Assembly: GCA_963205525.1 (NCBI GenBank)
Contig: CAUJJP010000038.1
Location: 1-8,078 of the forward strand
DNA length: 8,078 nucleotides
Origin: Pseudomonadota bacterium
GTDB taxonomy: Bacteria; Pseudomonadota; Gammaproteobacteria; Burkholderiales; Burkholderiaceae
Direction of reading: 5' to 3'
Position numbers and translations under genes: made by a program. Positions 1-8,056 of this stretch are shown in pieces (the stretch's first letter is position 1; every line of letters begins with the position of its first letter). The notes below the pieces were generated by a model. The model ran no database searches. It worked only from the letters and a program-made list of their open reading frames with translations, and was not told the DNA's origin.

Positions 1-185
1 TGGCCCAGACCCTCGACCAGGGCGTCCAGCGTCTGGCCGGGCGAGGGCAGGAAGACCGCCGGCACCCATTGCGCGCGCGCGACGAGGGCCCACAGCAGCA
101 CCAGGCCGATGCTCACGCCCCATGACGCGATGGGGCCGGCCGCCCCTTCATGCCAGCGGCGGCCCGCCATCTGCGCCCGGCTCAT
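1..185 (-). CDS. ABC transporter permease, second subunit (partial, N-terminal part)
   Basis: Reading leftward from the ATG at 185-183, 61 complete codons are open to the window edge, so only the N-terminus is present. It has a short basic and polar start (MSRAQMAGRRWHEG), then a hydrophobic first membrane segment around residues 22-36, then the segment FLPSPGQTLDAL. An LPSP-type segment after the first helix is typical of permeases of the nitrate/sulfonate/taurine (SsuC/TauC-like) ABC import family. The start codon overlaps the stop of the upstream permease (ATGA at 185-182), the usual arrangement for translational coupling of two permease subunits. The inner-membrane role is inferred from family and context. 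The EAA loop lies outside the window, so completeness cannot be judged. Confidence 0.8.
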   Translation of the reverse strand, partial: MSRAQMAGRRWHEGAAGPIASWGVSIGLVLLWALVARAQWVPAVFLPSPGQTLDALVEGLG

Positions 186-1000
186 GCGGTGCCCCCGCGT
201 GCCGGCGGAAACAGCCGGCGCTGCAGCGCCAGCAGGCCGGCGTTGAGCGCCCAGCCGATCACCGCCAGCCACAACAGCACCGCGTACATCTCGGCCACGC
301 GCAGCTCCTGCTGCGCCAGCATCATGCGGTGGCCCAGGCCGATCGGGTTCTCCGCCACCTCGGTGGTGATCGCCACCACCAGCGCAATGCTGGCGGCCAG
401 CCGGAAGGCCACGAAGATGCGCCCCGAGGCGGCCGGCAGCACGATCTTGACCGCGGTGTCGCGGTCCGAGAGACCAAGCACGCGGGCGACTTCCAGCAGC
501 CGCTCGTCGACGCCCTTCACCGCGGCCTGGGCGAGCAGCAGCATCGGCCAGAAGCAGGTGAAGGCCACCAGCGCGATCTCCATGCGCAGGCCGAAACCGA
601 AGCTCAGGATGGCGATCGGGATCAGCGCCACCGGGGGCATGTTGCGCAGCAGCTCGACCGACACCGAGGCGAGCCGCGCCAGGCCGGCCGACAGGCCCAG
701 CGCCAGGCCCGCGAACAGGCCGAGCCCGCCGCCGAGCAGCAGGCCGGCGAGGGCGCAGGCCAGGGTCTGCGCCGTGGCCCGCAGCAGGTGGCCTTCGCGC
801 AGGCTGTCCCAGCCGGCGGCCAGCACCTCGGCCGGGCGTGCCACGCCGTCGCTTTGCAGGCCGGACCAGCGCAGCAGCCATTCCGCCAGCAGCAGTGCGA
901 GCAGCGGGACGACGGCGCCGCGCCAGCGTCGCGCGGGGGCACGCCGCGCGCGCGGCGGCGCGGCCGCGAGCGCGGTGCGCGAAGTCAGGATGTCTGCCAT
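182..1000 (-). CDS. ABC transporter permease, first subunit (SsuC/TauC-like)
   Basis: A 272-residue inner-membrane permease of the binding-protein-dependent import family. After a basic Ala/Arg/Pro-rich N-terminus, hydrophobic segments lie at about residues 29-43, 77-104, 124-137, 142-160, 198-212 and 238-258. The stretch LLRNMPPVALIPIAI (about 117-131) is typical of the family. The cytoplasmic EAA coupling loop is at about 170-189 (EVARVLG, then IVLP), where the ATPase docks. The ATG at 1000-998 was chosen although the frame stays open to 1135, because the extension would overlap the ATPase gene and has low-complexity shadow composition. The ATPase stop is 16 bases upstream and the stop overlaps the next permease start. 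No clear Shine-Dalgarno sequence is visible, so expression may depend on coupling. The substrate cannot be read. Confidence 0.9.
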   Translation of the reverse strand: MADILTSRTALAAAPPRARRAPARRWRGAVVPLLALLLAEWLLRWSGLQSDGVARPAEVLAAGWDSLREGHLLRATAQTLACALAGLLLGGGLGLFAGLALGLSAGLARLASVSVELLRNMPPVALIPIAILSFGFGLRMEIALVAFTCFWPMLLLAQAAVKGVDERLLEVARVLGLSDRDTAVKIVLPAASGRIFVAFRLAASIALVVAITTEVAENPIGLGHRMMLAQQELRVAEMYAVLLWLAVIGWALNAGLLALQRRLFPPARGGTA

Positions 1001-1016
1001 CGGATCGAACCAGCGC

Positions 1017-1775
1017 TCAGTGGGACTGCACCAGGCCGTAGAGCCGGTGCCGCAGCGACAGGAACTCGGGATGCTCGCGCGTGCTGAGCTGCTGGCGCGG
1101 GCGCGGCAGGTGCACGTCGACCTCGGCCGCGACACGGCCGGGACTGGACTGCAAGGCGACCACGCGGTGCCCGAGGTACAGCGCCTCCTCGAGGTCGTGG
1201 GTCACGAACAGCACGGTGGCGCCGGTTTCCTCGACCAGGCGCAGGGCCTCGTCCTGCAGCGACTGGCGCGTCATCGCGTCCAGCGCCCCGAAGGGCTCGT
1301 CCATCAGCAGCACCTTGGGCTGCTGCGCCAGGCAGCGTGCGATCTGCAGGCGCTGCTGCATGCCGCCCGAGAGCTGCAGCGGGTACTTGTCGGCATGGGC
1401 GCCGAGGCCGACCTTGGCCAGCAGCTCGGCGATGCGCGGGGCGCGCTCGGCCGCGGGCATGCCGGCCGCCTCGAGCGCCAGCGAGACGTTGCCGGCGGCG
1501 CTGCGCCAGGGCAGCAGCGCGCGGCCGTAGTCCTGGAACACCACCGCCACCTCGGGTGTCGGCGCGAGCACCGGGCGACCGCGCAGCAGCACCTGACCGC
1601 CGCTGGCAGGCACCAGGCCGGCAAGCAGGCGCAGCAGCGTGATCTTGCCGCAGCCCGAGGGGCCGACCAGGCAGACGAACTCGCCCTCGGCGATGTCCAG
1701 CGAGAGGCCGTCGAGGATGTTGCGACCCTGGTAGTCCAGGCGCACGCCGTCGAAGCGGATCAGCGCAGAAGCCAT
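1017..1775 (-). CDS. ABC transporter ATP-binding protein with altered Walker A (S45I)
   Basis: A 252-residue cytoplasmic ATPase of the nitrate/sulfonate/taurine-type import family, of normal length for it. The motifs appear in order: Walker A GPSGCGKIT (38-46), Q-loop FQDYGRALLPW with Gln81, signature LSGGMQQRL (135-143), Walker B VLLMDEP (155-161), D-loop GALD (163-166) and H-loop His193. The residue after the catalytic Lys44 should be Ser or Thr, which binds the Mg ion of MgATP; here it is Ile45, codon ATC where AGC would be normal (minus strand, 1643-1641). Everything else looks intact, so this is either a sequencing or recent single-base change, or an unusual enzyme. The gene starts 13 bases after the binding-protein stop, with a GAGGA Shine-Dalgarno match overlapping that stop, and is followed by two permease genes. 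Confidence 0.93.
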   Translation of the reverse strand: MASALIRFDGVRLDYQGRNILDGLSLDIAEGEFVCLVGPSGCGKITLLRLLAGLVPASGGQVLLRGRPVLAPTPEVAVVFQDYGRALLPWRSAAGNVSLALEAAGMPAAERAPRIAELLAKVGLGAHADKYPLQLSGGMQQRLQIARCLAQQPKVLLMDEPFGALDAMTRQSLQDEALRLVEETGATVLFVTHDLEEALYLGHRVVALQSSPGRVAAEVDVHLPRPRQQLSTREHPEFLSLRHRLYGLVQSH

Positions 1776-1788
1776 CGTGTGCCTGTCC

Positions 1789-2745
1789 TCACGGCGTTTG
1801 CAGCAGCCGGCGCGTGTCCACCGGTTTGCGCAGCATGCCCTGGCGGCGCATCATGTCCTGCCAGGTGTCGAGCTGCTGCGGCGTGACGGTCGCGTTCATC
1901 TTGCTGATGCGGATGGTGGCCAGGGCGTCGGGAGGCAGCTTGACGTTGCGGCCGTAGATCGCGCGCGCGTCGTCGTGGTTGGCTTCGGCGAAGGCCACGG
2001 CCTCGGCCATCGCCGCCTGGAAGGCCGCGGCGACGCCGGGGTGGCTCGCGGCCCACTCGCGGCGCATCAGGTAGACGAAGGGCGGCAAGCCGTCGGGCAG
2101 GTCGGCCGCGATGTGGAAGGTGCGGTCGCCCACACCGCTCTTCACCGCCCGCGTGAGGAAGGGTTCGGCGGTCATGATGGCGTCGACCGTGCCGCCCTTC
2201 ATCACGTCGGCCAGCTGCGGGAAGGCGACCTCGACGAACTTGATCTTCTTGTGGTCCACGCCGTTGACCGTGAACCACTCGCGCGTGAGCACGTGGAAGA
2301 AGCTGCCCAGGCCCGGCATGCCGACCTTCTTGCCGACGAAGTCGGCCGGCTTCTGGATGCGCGAGCCGTTCTTGGTCAGCAGGCCGAAGATGGTGTCGGT
2401 CTTGCTCGCGATCGCGCCGCCGGAGGCAACCACCAGGTCCAGCCCGCTGTCGCTGGCCTGCAGCAGCGTGGTCGCGCTGTCGGCCACGATCTGCAGCGAA
2501 TCGGACTGCAGCGCCACGGTGCCGGTGGCCGGATTGCTGATGATCTGCGGCGTCACGTCCAGGCCGCGCTTCTTGAAGTAGCCCTTCTCGACGGCGATGA
2601 ACACCGGCACGAATTCCGGCATCGGTGCGATGCCGACGGTCATCGCGGTCTGGGCCGGTGCCGCAGCGCTGGCCGCCAGCCCCGCCAGCAGCGCGATCAG
2701 CCCCCGTACGGCGCGCAGCAGGCGAGCCGGTTCAATGCTGGACAT
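1789..2745 (-). CDS. ABC transporter substrate-binding protein (NMT1/SsuA-like)
   Basis: A 318-residue periplasmic solute-binding protein. Residues 1-31 form a Sec signal peptide: Arg-containing n-region, hydrophobic LLRAVRGLIALLAGLAASA core, and a likely APA cleavage site near 31. The mature protein opens with a strand and the segment FIAVEKGYFKKRGLDV (about 49-64), the hallmark of the NMT1/SsuA/TauA fold that feeds nitrate/sulfonate-type ABC importers. A later segment, VDAIMTAEPFLTRAV (about 187-201), is also typical of the family. The start at 2745 is preferred over the longer open frame, which runs back through the receptor gene out of phase. AAGGAGAG lies 9 bases before this ATG, and the signal peptide begins there. 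It is the first gene of the import operon, 13 bases before the ATPase. The family binds varied small molecules, so no ligand is assigned. Confidence 0.92.
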   Translation of the reverse strand: MSSIEPARLLRAVRGLIALLAGLAASAAAPAQTAMTVGIAPMPEFVPVFIAVEKGYFKKRGLDVTPQIISNPATGTVALQSDSLQIVADSATTLLQASDSGLDLVVASGGAIASKTDTIFGLLTKNGSRIQKPADFVGKKVGMPGLGSFFHVLTREWFTVNGVDHKKIKFVEVAFPQLADVMKGGTVDAIMTAEPFLTRAVKSGVGDRTFHIAADLPDGLPPFVYLMRREWAASHPGVAAAFQAAMAEAVAFAEANHDDARAIYGRNVKLPPDALATIRISKMNATVTPQQLDTWQDMMRRQGMLRKPVDTRRLLQTP

Positions 2746-2854
2746 CACTCGAAACTCTCCTTGTGTAGATGCATGGCGTGGCCCCAGTGTATGGACGCAC
2801 CGGCTGGCCCCTGTGACTCTGCGTGCACCGCGACTTGACCGAGAAGGCGCGCGC

Positions 2855-2887
2855 CGGCCCGCGTGTCGGCCCGCGTGTCGGCCCGCG
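2855..2887. repeat. 12-bp direct tandem repeat, 2.75 copies
   Basis: The unit CGGCCCGCGTGT occurs exactly at 2855-2866 and 2867-2878, followed by a partial copy CGGCCCGCG at 2879-2887. It lies in the 161-bp gap between the receptor stop and the binding-protein start. The first eight bases of every copy, CGGCCCGC, are complementary to GCGGGCCG at 2893-2900, so alternative hairpins are possible. No coding frame was recognised here. Confidence 0.8.
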
Positions 2888-2900
2888 CATGGGCGGGCCG
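2879..2900 (-). terminator. GC hairpin directly after the receptor gene (possible attenuator or weak terminator)
   Basis: An 8-bp perfect stem (2879-2886 paired with 2893-2900) encloses a 6-base loop, starting 7 bases after the receptor stop codon on the minus strand. A competing 7-bp stem pairs 2882-2888 with 2900-2906. There is no run of T on the transcribed side, so a classical intrinsic terminator is not supported. The structure could reduce read-through into the binding-protein operon or protect the 3' end of the receptor message. Confidence 0.35.
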
Positions 2901-2906
2901 CGCGGG

Positions 2907-5045
<2,139 letters not shown>

Positions 5046-5145
5046 CGGATCTCTCCCACGGTTGGATGGATGCTGGCGGCTGTCGTCCTCTTCGGCGGCC
5101 GCGGCGGTGAAGGACTCGAAAGGCTTGCGGCCTTGGTCCGGCGGG

Positions 5146-5170
5146 CGCGGGGGACGATCGGCCCCCCGCG
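5146..5170 (-). repeat. Perfect GC inverted repeat in the receptor leader
   Basis: CGCGGGGG at 5146-5153 pairs perfectly with CCCCCGCG at 5163-5170 across a 9-base loop. If the receptor promoter is placed correctly, this 8-bp hairpin forms in the 5' leader of its message, about 100 bases before the start codon. There is no T run and no recognised riboswitch pattern. It may affect stability or translation of the receptor transcript, or be incidental in such GC-rich DNA. Confidence 0.45.
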
Positions 5171-5210
5171 TCGTTCTGGGCCGGCGGGACCGGTGGATCC
5201 CGTGTCGATC

Positions 5211-5239
5211 AGTATCGGGGGCTCGTCTTTTTGCGTCTA
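5211..5239 (-). promoter_or_regulatory. Candidate promoter for the receptor gene
   Basis: On the minus strand a -35-like TAGACG (5239-5234) and a -10-like GATACT (5216-5211) are separated by exactly 17 bases. Each matches the sigma-70 consensus at four of six positions. Transcription would begin near 5204, leaving a leader of about 160 bases. The -35 element overlaps the operator-like palindrome at 5235-5250, as expected for repression by a TetR protein. Confidence 0.4.
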
Positions 5240-5258
5240 CTAGTGTGGACCATTAAGT
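5231..5258 (+). promoter_or_regulatory. Candidate promoter for the TetR gene
   Basis: TTGCGT (5231-5236) and TTAAGT (5253-5258) are spaced by 16 bases on the plus strand, a modest sigma-70 match. The operator-like palindrome at 5235-5250 sits almost wholly in the spacer, a classical position for autorepression. Transcription would start near 5265, about 105 bases before the chosen TetR start codon. Confidence 0.3.
5235..5250. promoter_or_regulatory. Operator-like palindrome, site 1 (candidate TetR-family operator)
   Basis: GTCTACTAGTGTGGAC has arms GTCTAC and GTGGAC (reverse complement GTCCAC) that match at five of six positions across a 4-base centre. It overlaps the candidate receptor -35 element and the spacer of the candidate TetR promoter. 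A second site with the same geometry lies upstream of the fusion gene (8020-8035); the two 16-mers agree at 11 positions. The regulator is inferred from proximity. Confidence 0.5.
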
Positions 5259-5370
5259 CTTGGCCGAAGTGCTGCCCTGGGAGCGCGATGCCACAATCGC
5301 ACTGCAGCCCGAAGCGGCCGCAGCCGACGAACCCGGGCGCAGCGACGCCCTCGGAACCAGAGAATCGCGC

Positions 5371-5958
5371 ATGCCCAAACTGATCGACCACGACGAGCGA
5401 CGCAGCCATATCGTCGACGTGACCTGGACGCTGATCACCCAAGGCGGCATCGAGGCCGCGACGATGCGCGAGATCGCGGCGGCCGCCGGCTTCGCCAACG
5501 GCGCGCTCAAGCGCTACTTCGCGGCCAAGGAAGACATCATCGAAGCCACCTACGACCGTGCGCTGTCCGTGGTCAGCGCCTACGTGGGGCAGGAGCACGG
5601 GCGCGGCCTGGCCGGGCTCGAGGCGTTCTGCCTCGCCGCGATGCCGATGGACGGCCGGCGCGTCGAGGCCGCCCGCGTGCTGCTCGCCTTCTGGTCGATC
5701 TCGCTCTACAACCCCGTGCTGCACGCGAAATACCTGGTGCACCTGAAGGGCTGGCGGGCACAGCTCGCGGTCTTCCTGCGCCAGGGGCGCGAGGATGGCG
5801 ACATCCGCTCGCCGCTGCCGGACGAGCAGCTGGTGGACGAACTGGTGCTGCTCAACGCCGGCGCCAACATGATGAGCCTGCTCGGCCCCAGACTCTCGAC
5901 GGCCCGTTTGCAACGTCAACACCTGTCGGACTTCATGGCGAGATTGCGCCGGCCCTGA
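5371..5958 (+). CDS. TetR-family transcriptional regulator (BetI-like)
   Basis: A 195-residue repressor of usual TetR length. Residues 10-55 form the three-helix DNA-binding domain: a first helix around HIVDVTWTLI, then the helix-turn-helix TMREIAAAAGFANGALKRYF (31-50) and the AAKEDIIEAT continuation. The remaining helices form a ligand-binding and dimerization domain resembling the BetI-type group; the opening MPKL also recalls BetI. The ATG at 5371 is chosen because the HTH then begins at the normal distance from the N-terminus; the frame is open further back to a TTG at 5260. It is the only certain plus-strand gene, divergent from the receptor and convergent with the fusion enzyme, so it probably represses both, and itself, through the palindromes at 5235 and 8020. 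The inducer is likely the transported compound or a product of it; this is inference. Confidence 0.92.
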   Translation: MPKLIDHDERRSHIVDVTWTLITQGGIEAATMREIAAAAGFANGALKRYFAAKEDIIEATYDRALSVVSAYVGQEHGRGLAGLEAFCLAAMPMDGRRVEAARVLLAFWSISLYNPVLHAKYLVHLKGWRAQLAVFLRQGREDGDIRSPLPDEQLVDELVLLNAGANMMSLLGPRLSTARLQRQHLSDFMARLRRP

Positions 5959-5959
5959 A

Positions 5960-5976
5960 GCGGCTACGCAAGCCGC
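5960..5976. terminator. Short hairpin in a convergent gap (weak terminator candidate)
   Basis: GCGGCT (5960-5965) and AGCCGC (5971-5976) form a 6-bp perfect stem with a 5-base loop in the 33-base gap between the convergent TetR and fusion-enzyme genes. A self-complementary GCCGCGGC follows at 5977-5984. Position favours a bidirectional termination role, but no T tract is present on either side. Confidence 0.35.
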
Positions 5977-5991
5977 GCCGCGGCGGCCGGG

Positions 5992-7956
5992 TCAGCCGGT
6001 GCTGCCGTGCAGCCAGCGGCGCAGGAACTGCGCGCAGCGCTGGTGCGAACGCGCCGAGTCGGCCAGCCGCGTGTTCAGCCCGAAGAAGCCGTGGACCTGG
6101 CCGGCGTACAGCGTCTGCTCGACCGCTACGCCGGCCTCGGTCAGGCGCTGGGCGAAGAGCTCGCCCTCGCTGCGCAGCACGTCGTGCTCGGCGGCCAGCA
6201 GCAGCGCCGGTGGCAGTCCGGCCAGGTCGCGCTCGCGCAGCGGCAGCAGCGTCGGTTCCTCCAGCTGGCGAGGGTCGCTGACGTACTGGTCGAAGAAGAA
6301 GCGCATCACGCCGGCCGTCATGCCGAAGCCCTCGGCGTAGTCGGTGTACGAGGCGTAGCCGTCGTCCGGGTGCCCCATCACGGGGCTGACCAGCACCTGG
6401 GCGCTGATCTGCGGGGCGCCGCCCTCGCGGCCGAGCAGGCAGAGTGCGGTGGCCAGGTTGCCGCCCGCGCTCTCGCCGCCCACCGCCAGCCGCGAGGCGT
6501 CCAGCCCGAGGCCGGCACCAGCCCGCTGCAGCCACTGCAGCACCGCACGGCAATCCTCGAGTGCAGCCGGGTAGGGGTGTTCGGGCGCCAGCCGGTAGTG
6601 GATCGCGACCACGGCCACTTTGGCCGCATGGGCGACCGCACGGCAGCACAAGTCGTTCTCGTCGAGCGAGCCCGCGGTCCAGCCCCCGCCATGCATCCAG
6701 ACGAACACCGGCAGCGGCTGTTCGGCCTGCGGCAGGTACAGGCGCACCGGCACCGGACCCACCGGCCCGGGTGCCTCGAGGTCGCGAATGCGGGCCATCG
6801 GGGCCATCTCGTCGGCGGTCTCGAAGCAGGCCGCCAGGGACTCGCGCAGCATCTGCGGCGTCAGCTCCATCGCCGCGCCGGCGGCGTTGGCGGCGCCGCG
6901 GGCCAGCAGCGCGGCCACCTCGGCCGACAGGCTGCGCTGGTCCTTGAGTCCGGCCGGGACCGCCTCGGCCACCAGCACGCGCGGGCAGCCCGGCAGCGTC
7001 AGTCGCTCGACGACGCGCCAGCCTGCGGCCTGCAGCCAGAAGCGCACCTCGGCCTCCGGGTAGACCACGGTGCCGTCGATCACCAGGTACTCGGCAGCGT
7101 GCAGGGCGTCCAGCGGGCGCGGCGTGTCGTCGTCGTCGAGGAAGAAGTCCAGCAGCAGCAGGCGTGCACCGTCGTCGGCGGCCGCGCGCGCGCGGCGCAG
7201 GATCTCCACGTTCTGCTCCGCGCTGAAGCGGTGGATCACGTGGTTGACCATCACCAGGTCGTGCGTCCCGAGCGGCTGCGCCTCGCCGGTCTTGGCGCCC
7301 TCGATGTCGCAGCGGGCGGCGAGGCCGGCGGACTCGACGCGCTCGCGCAGCGCCGGCACGAAGTCGGGGTCGAAGACGAAGTGCACCGACAGCTCGGGCT
7401 GGGCCTGCAGCGCCGCGATCGAGAAGTCGGGGGCCAGGCCGCCGAAGTCGAGCACGCGGCGATGGCGGCGGAAGTCGTAGCCGCACGCCAGCATCGCGGC
7501 GTGCAGGGCGTTGAAGTTCATCACGCCGGCCAGGAACTGCGGCCAGCGGTCTCCCGACAGGTCGAGCTCGCCCGGGGCGCAGGTGAGCACCGTGCGGTCG
7601 AAGCAGCGCGTCCAGTGTTCGTGGCTGATGGTGTCGAGGAAGTGCAGGAAGGGGCCGAGGTCCAGCCCCGCCGCGCCGCCGGCCAGATAGTGCGCGCTGT
7701 CGGGGCGCAGCGCATAGCGGCCGTGCCGACGCTCAAGCAGGCCGAGTGCGCTCATGCTGTCGGCCAGGATGCGCGTCATGCGGGGCGCCAGGCCGGTGGC
7801 CGCGGCCAGCGTGGCGGCATCGAGCGGGCCGTTGCGCAGCTCGGCGAACAAGCCCACTCGGTGAGCCGCGAACAATTGCTTGGCACCCATGTAGCCGGTG
7901 GCGATGGCCAGGATGTTGTCGGGCAGGGGCCGCGTGTCTGAGTCAGGAAGGGTCAC
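5992..7956 (-). CDS. Fused O-methyltransferase / alpha-beta hydrolase (HSL-family esterase)
   Basis: A 654-residue cytoplasmic protein of two full domains. Residues 15-95 resemble the helical and winged dimerization domain of class I O-methyltransferases. Residues 100-333 resemble their catalytic domain: motif I region VLDFGGLAPDF (168-178), acidic Asp196 after the second strand, and NHVIHRF with His242 at the position of the catalytic base of plant-type O-methyltransferases. From about 342 to the end is an HSL-family (type IV) carboxylesterase: oxyanion motif HGGGW (422-426), nucleophile elbow GESAGG with Ser496, Asp592 in AEHDVL and His622 in VHGF, a complete triad. Motif I has Leu and Pro where two glycines are usual, so SAM binding needs testing. 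GTG at 7956 is preferred because GAGAGGA precedes it; GTG at 8004 would add 16 residues. The frame is unbroken. Substrates are unknown; ester cleavage plus methylation of one compound is inferred. Confidence 0.88.
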   Translation of the reverse strand: MTLPDSDTRPLPDNILAIATGYMGAKQLFAAHRVGLFAELRNGPLDAATLAAATGLAPRMTRILADSMSALGLLERRHGRYALRPDSAHYLAGGAAGLDLGPFLHFLDTISHEHWTRCFDRTVLTCAPGELDLSGDRWPQFLAGVMNFNALHAAMLACGYDFRRHRRVLDFGGLAPDFSIAALQAQPELSVHFVFDPDFVPALRERVESAGLAARCDIEGAKTGEAQPLGTHDLVMVNHVIHRFSAEQNVEILRRARAAADDGARLLLLDFFLDDDDTPRPLDALHAAEYLVIDGTVVYPEAEVRFWLQAAGWRVVERLTLPGCPRVLVAEAVPAGLKDQRSLSAEVAALLARGAANAAGAAMELTPQMLRESLAACFETADEMAPMARIRDLEAPGPVGPVPVRLYLPQAEQPLPVFVWMHGGGWTAGSLDENDLCCRAVAHAAKVAVVAIHYRLAPEHPYPAALEDCRAVLQWLQRAGAGLGLDASRLAVGGESAGGNLATALCLLGREGGAPQISAQVLVSPVMGHPDDGYASYTDYAEGFGMTAGVMRFFFDQYVSDPRQLEEPTLLPLRERDLAGLPPALLLAAEHDVLRSEGELFAQRLTEAGVAVEQTLYAGQVHGFFGLNTRLADSARSHQRCAQFLRRWLHGSTG

Positions 7957-7961
7957 CGGGG

Positions 7962-7968
7962 TCCTCTC
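7962..7968 (-). promoter_or_regulatory. Ribosome binding site deciding the fusion-enzyme start
   Basis: GAGAGGA on the minus strand ends 5 bases before the GTG at 7956-7954. No comparable purine-rich element precedes the alternative GTG at 8004-8002, so the shorter protein is preferred. Confidence 0.6.
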
Positions 7969-8019
7969 GGGGCGCTGACGCTGTCCGGCCCGGATGGCCG
8001 GCACCGCAGTCCGTTTTTC

Positions 8020-8035
8020 GTATACACATGTTGAC
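8020..8035. promoter_or_regulatory. Operator-like palindrome, site 2 (upstream of the fusion gene)
   Basis: GTATACACATGTTGAC has arms GTATAC and GTTGAC (reverse complement GTCAAC) around a 4-base centre, with an inner ACA/TGT match. It equals site 1 (5235-5250) at 11 of 16 positions, and both follow a short T run and C on the plus strand. It lies 63 bases upstream of the fusion-enzyme GTG and would cover a candidate -10 element. It is also a possible operator for a gene diverging to the right. Confidence 0.45.
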
Positions 8036-8056
8036 TAACAAAGACGCCGTGGTCAA
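8028..8056 (-). promoter_or_regulatory. Candidate promoter for the fusion-enzyme gene
   Basis: On the minus strand TTGACC (8056-8051, five of six matches to the -35 consensus) is followed after 17 bases by CAACAT (8033-8028, three of six matches, keeping the key A and final AT). The -10 element lies within the operator-like site 8020-8035. The leader to GTG 7956 would be about 65 bases. Confidence 0.35.

Larger units (their letters stand above)
5046..5370. promoter_or_regulatory. Divergent intergenic region between receptor and TetR genes
   Basis: This 325-base stretch has no convincing gene. From left to right it holds the receptor Shine-Dalgarno sequence (5050-5057 on the minus strand), a GC-rich leader with a strong hairpin (5146-5170), and an AT-richer core (about 5211-5260) with candidate divergent promoters and an operator-like palindrome (5235-5250). 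A 110-base segment then leads to the TetR start. In that last segment the TetR frame is open from a TTG at 5260, but its residues are Ala/Glu-rich and unlike a TetR N-terminus, so it is treated as leader. Confidence 0.6.

Noticed and set aside
1001..1135. N-terminal extension of the first permease to 1135
   Set aside because: It overlaps the well-supported ATPase coding region and is Arg/Ser/Cys-rich low complexity. The ATG at 1000 begins a normal permease.
2254..2268. GTCCAC-GCC-GTTGAC, similar to the operator half-sites
   Set aside because: The centre is 3 bases instead of 4 and it lies inside the binding-protein coding sequence, where the codons explain it.
2788..2797. Possible third operator half-site AGTGTATGGAC-like near the binding-protein start
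   Set aside because: Only one arm resembles the pattern and the spacing does not fit. No convincing promoter was found beside it.
5260..5370. TTG start at 5260 giving a TetR protein 37 residues longer
   Set aside because: The extra residues are Ala/Glu-rich and unlike a TetR N-terminus; the ATG at 5371 places the HTH at its usual position.
6780..6870. Separate internal start for the hydrolase part of the fusion (ATG near 6870)
   Set aside because: No Shine-Dalgarno sequence precedes it and the frame runs unbroken from the methyltransferase region, so a single fused product is preferred.
6007..7941. Long plus-strand open frame of 644 codons opposite the fusion enzyme
   Set aside because: Antisense shadow with Gln/Arg/Val-rich composition and no recognisable motif; the minus-strand frame carries intact catalytic motifs.
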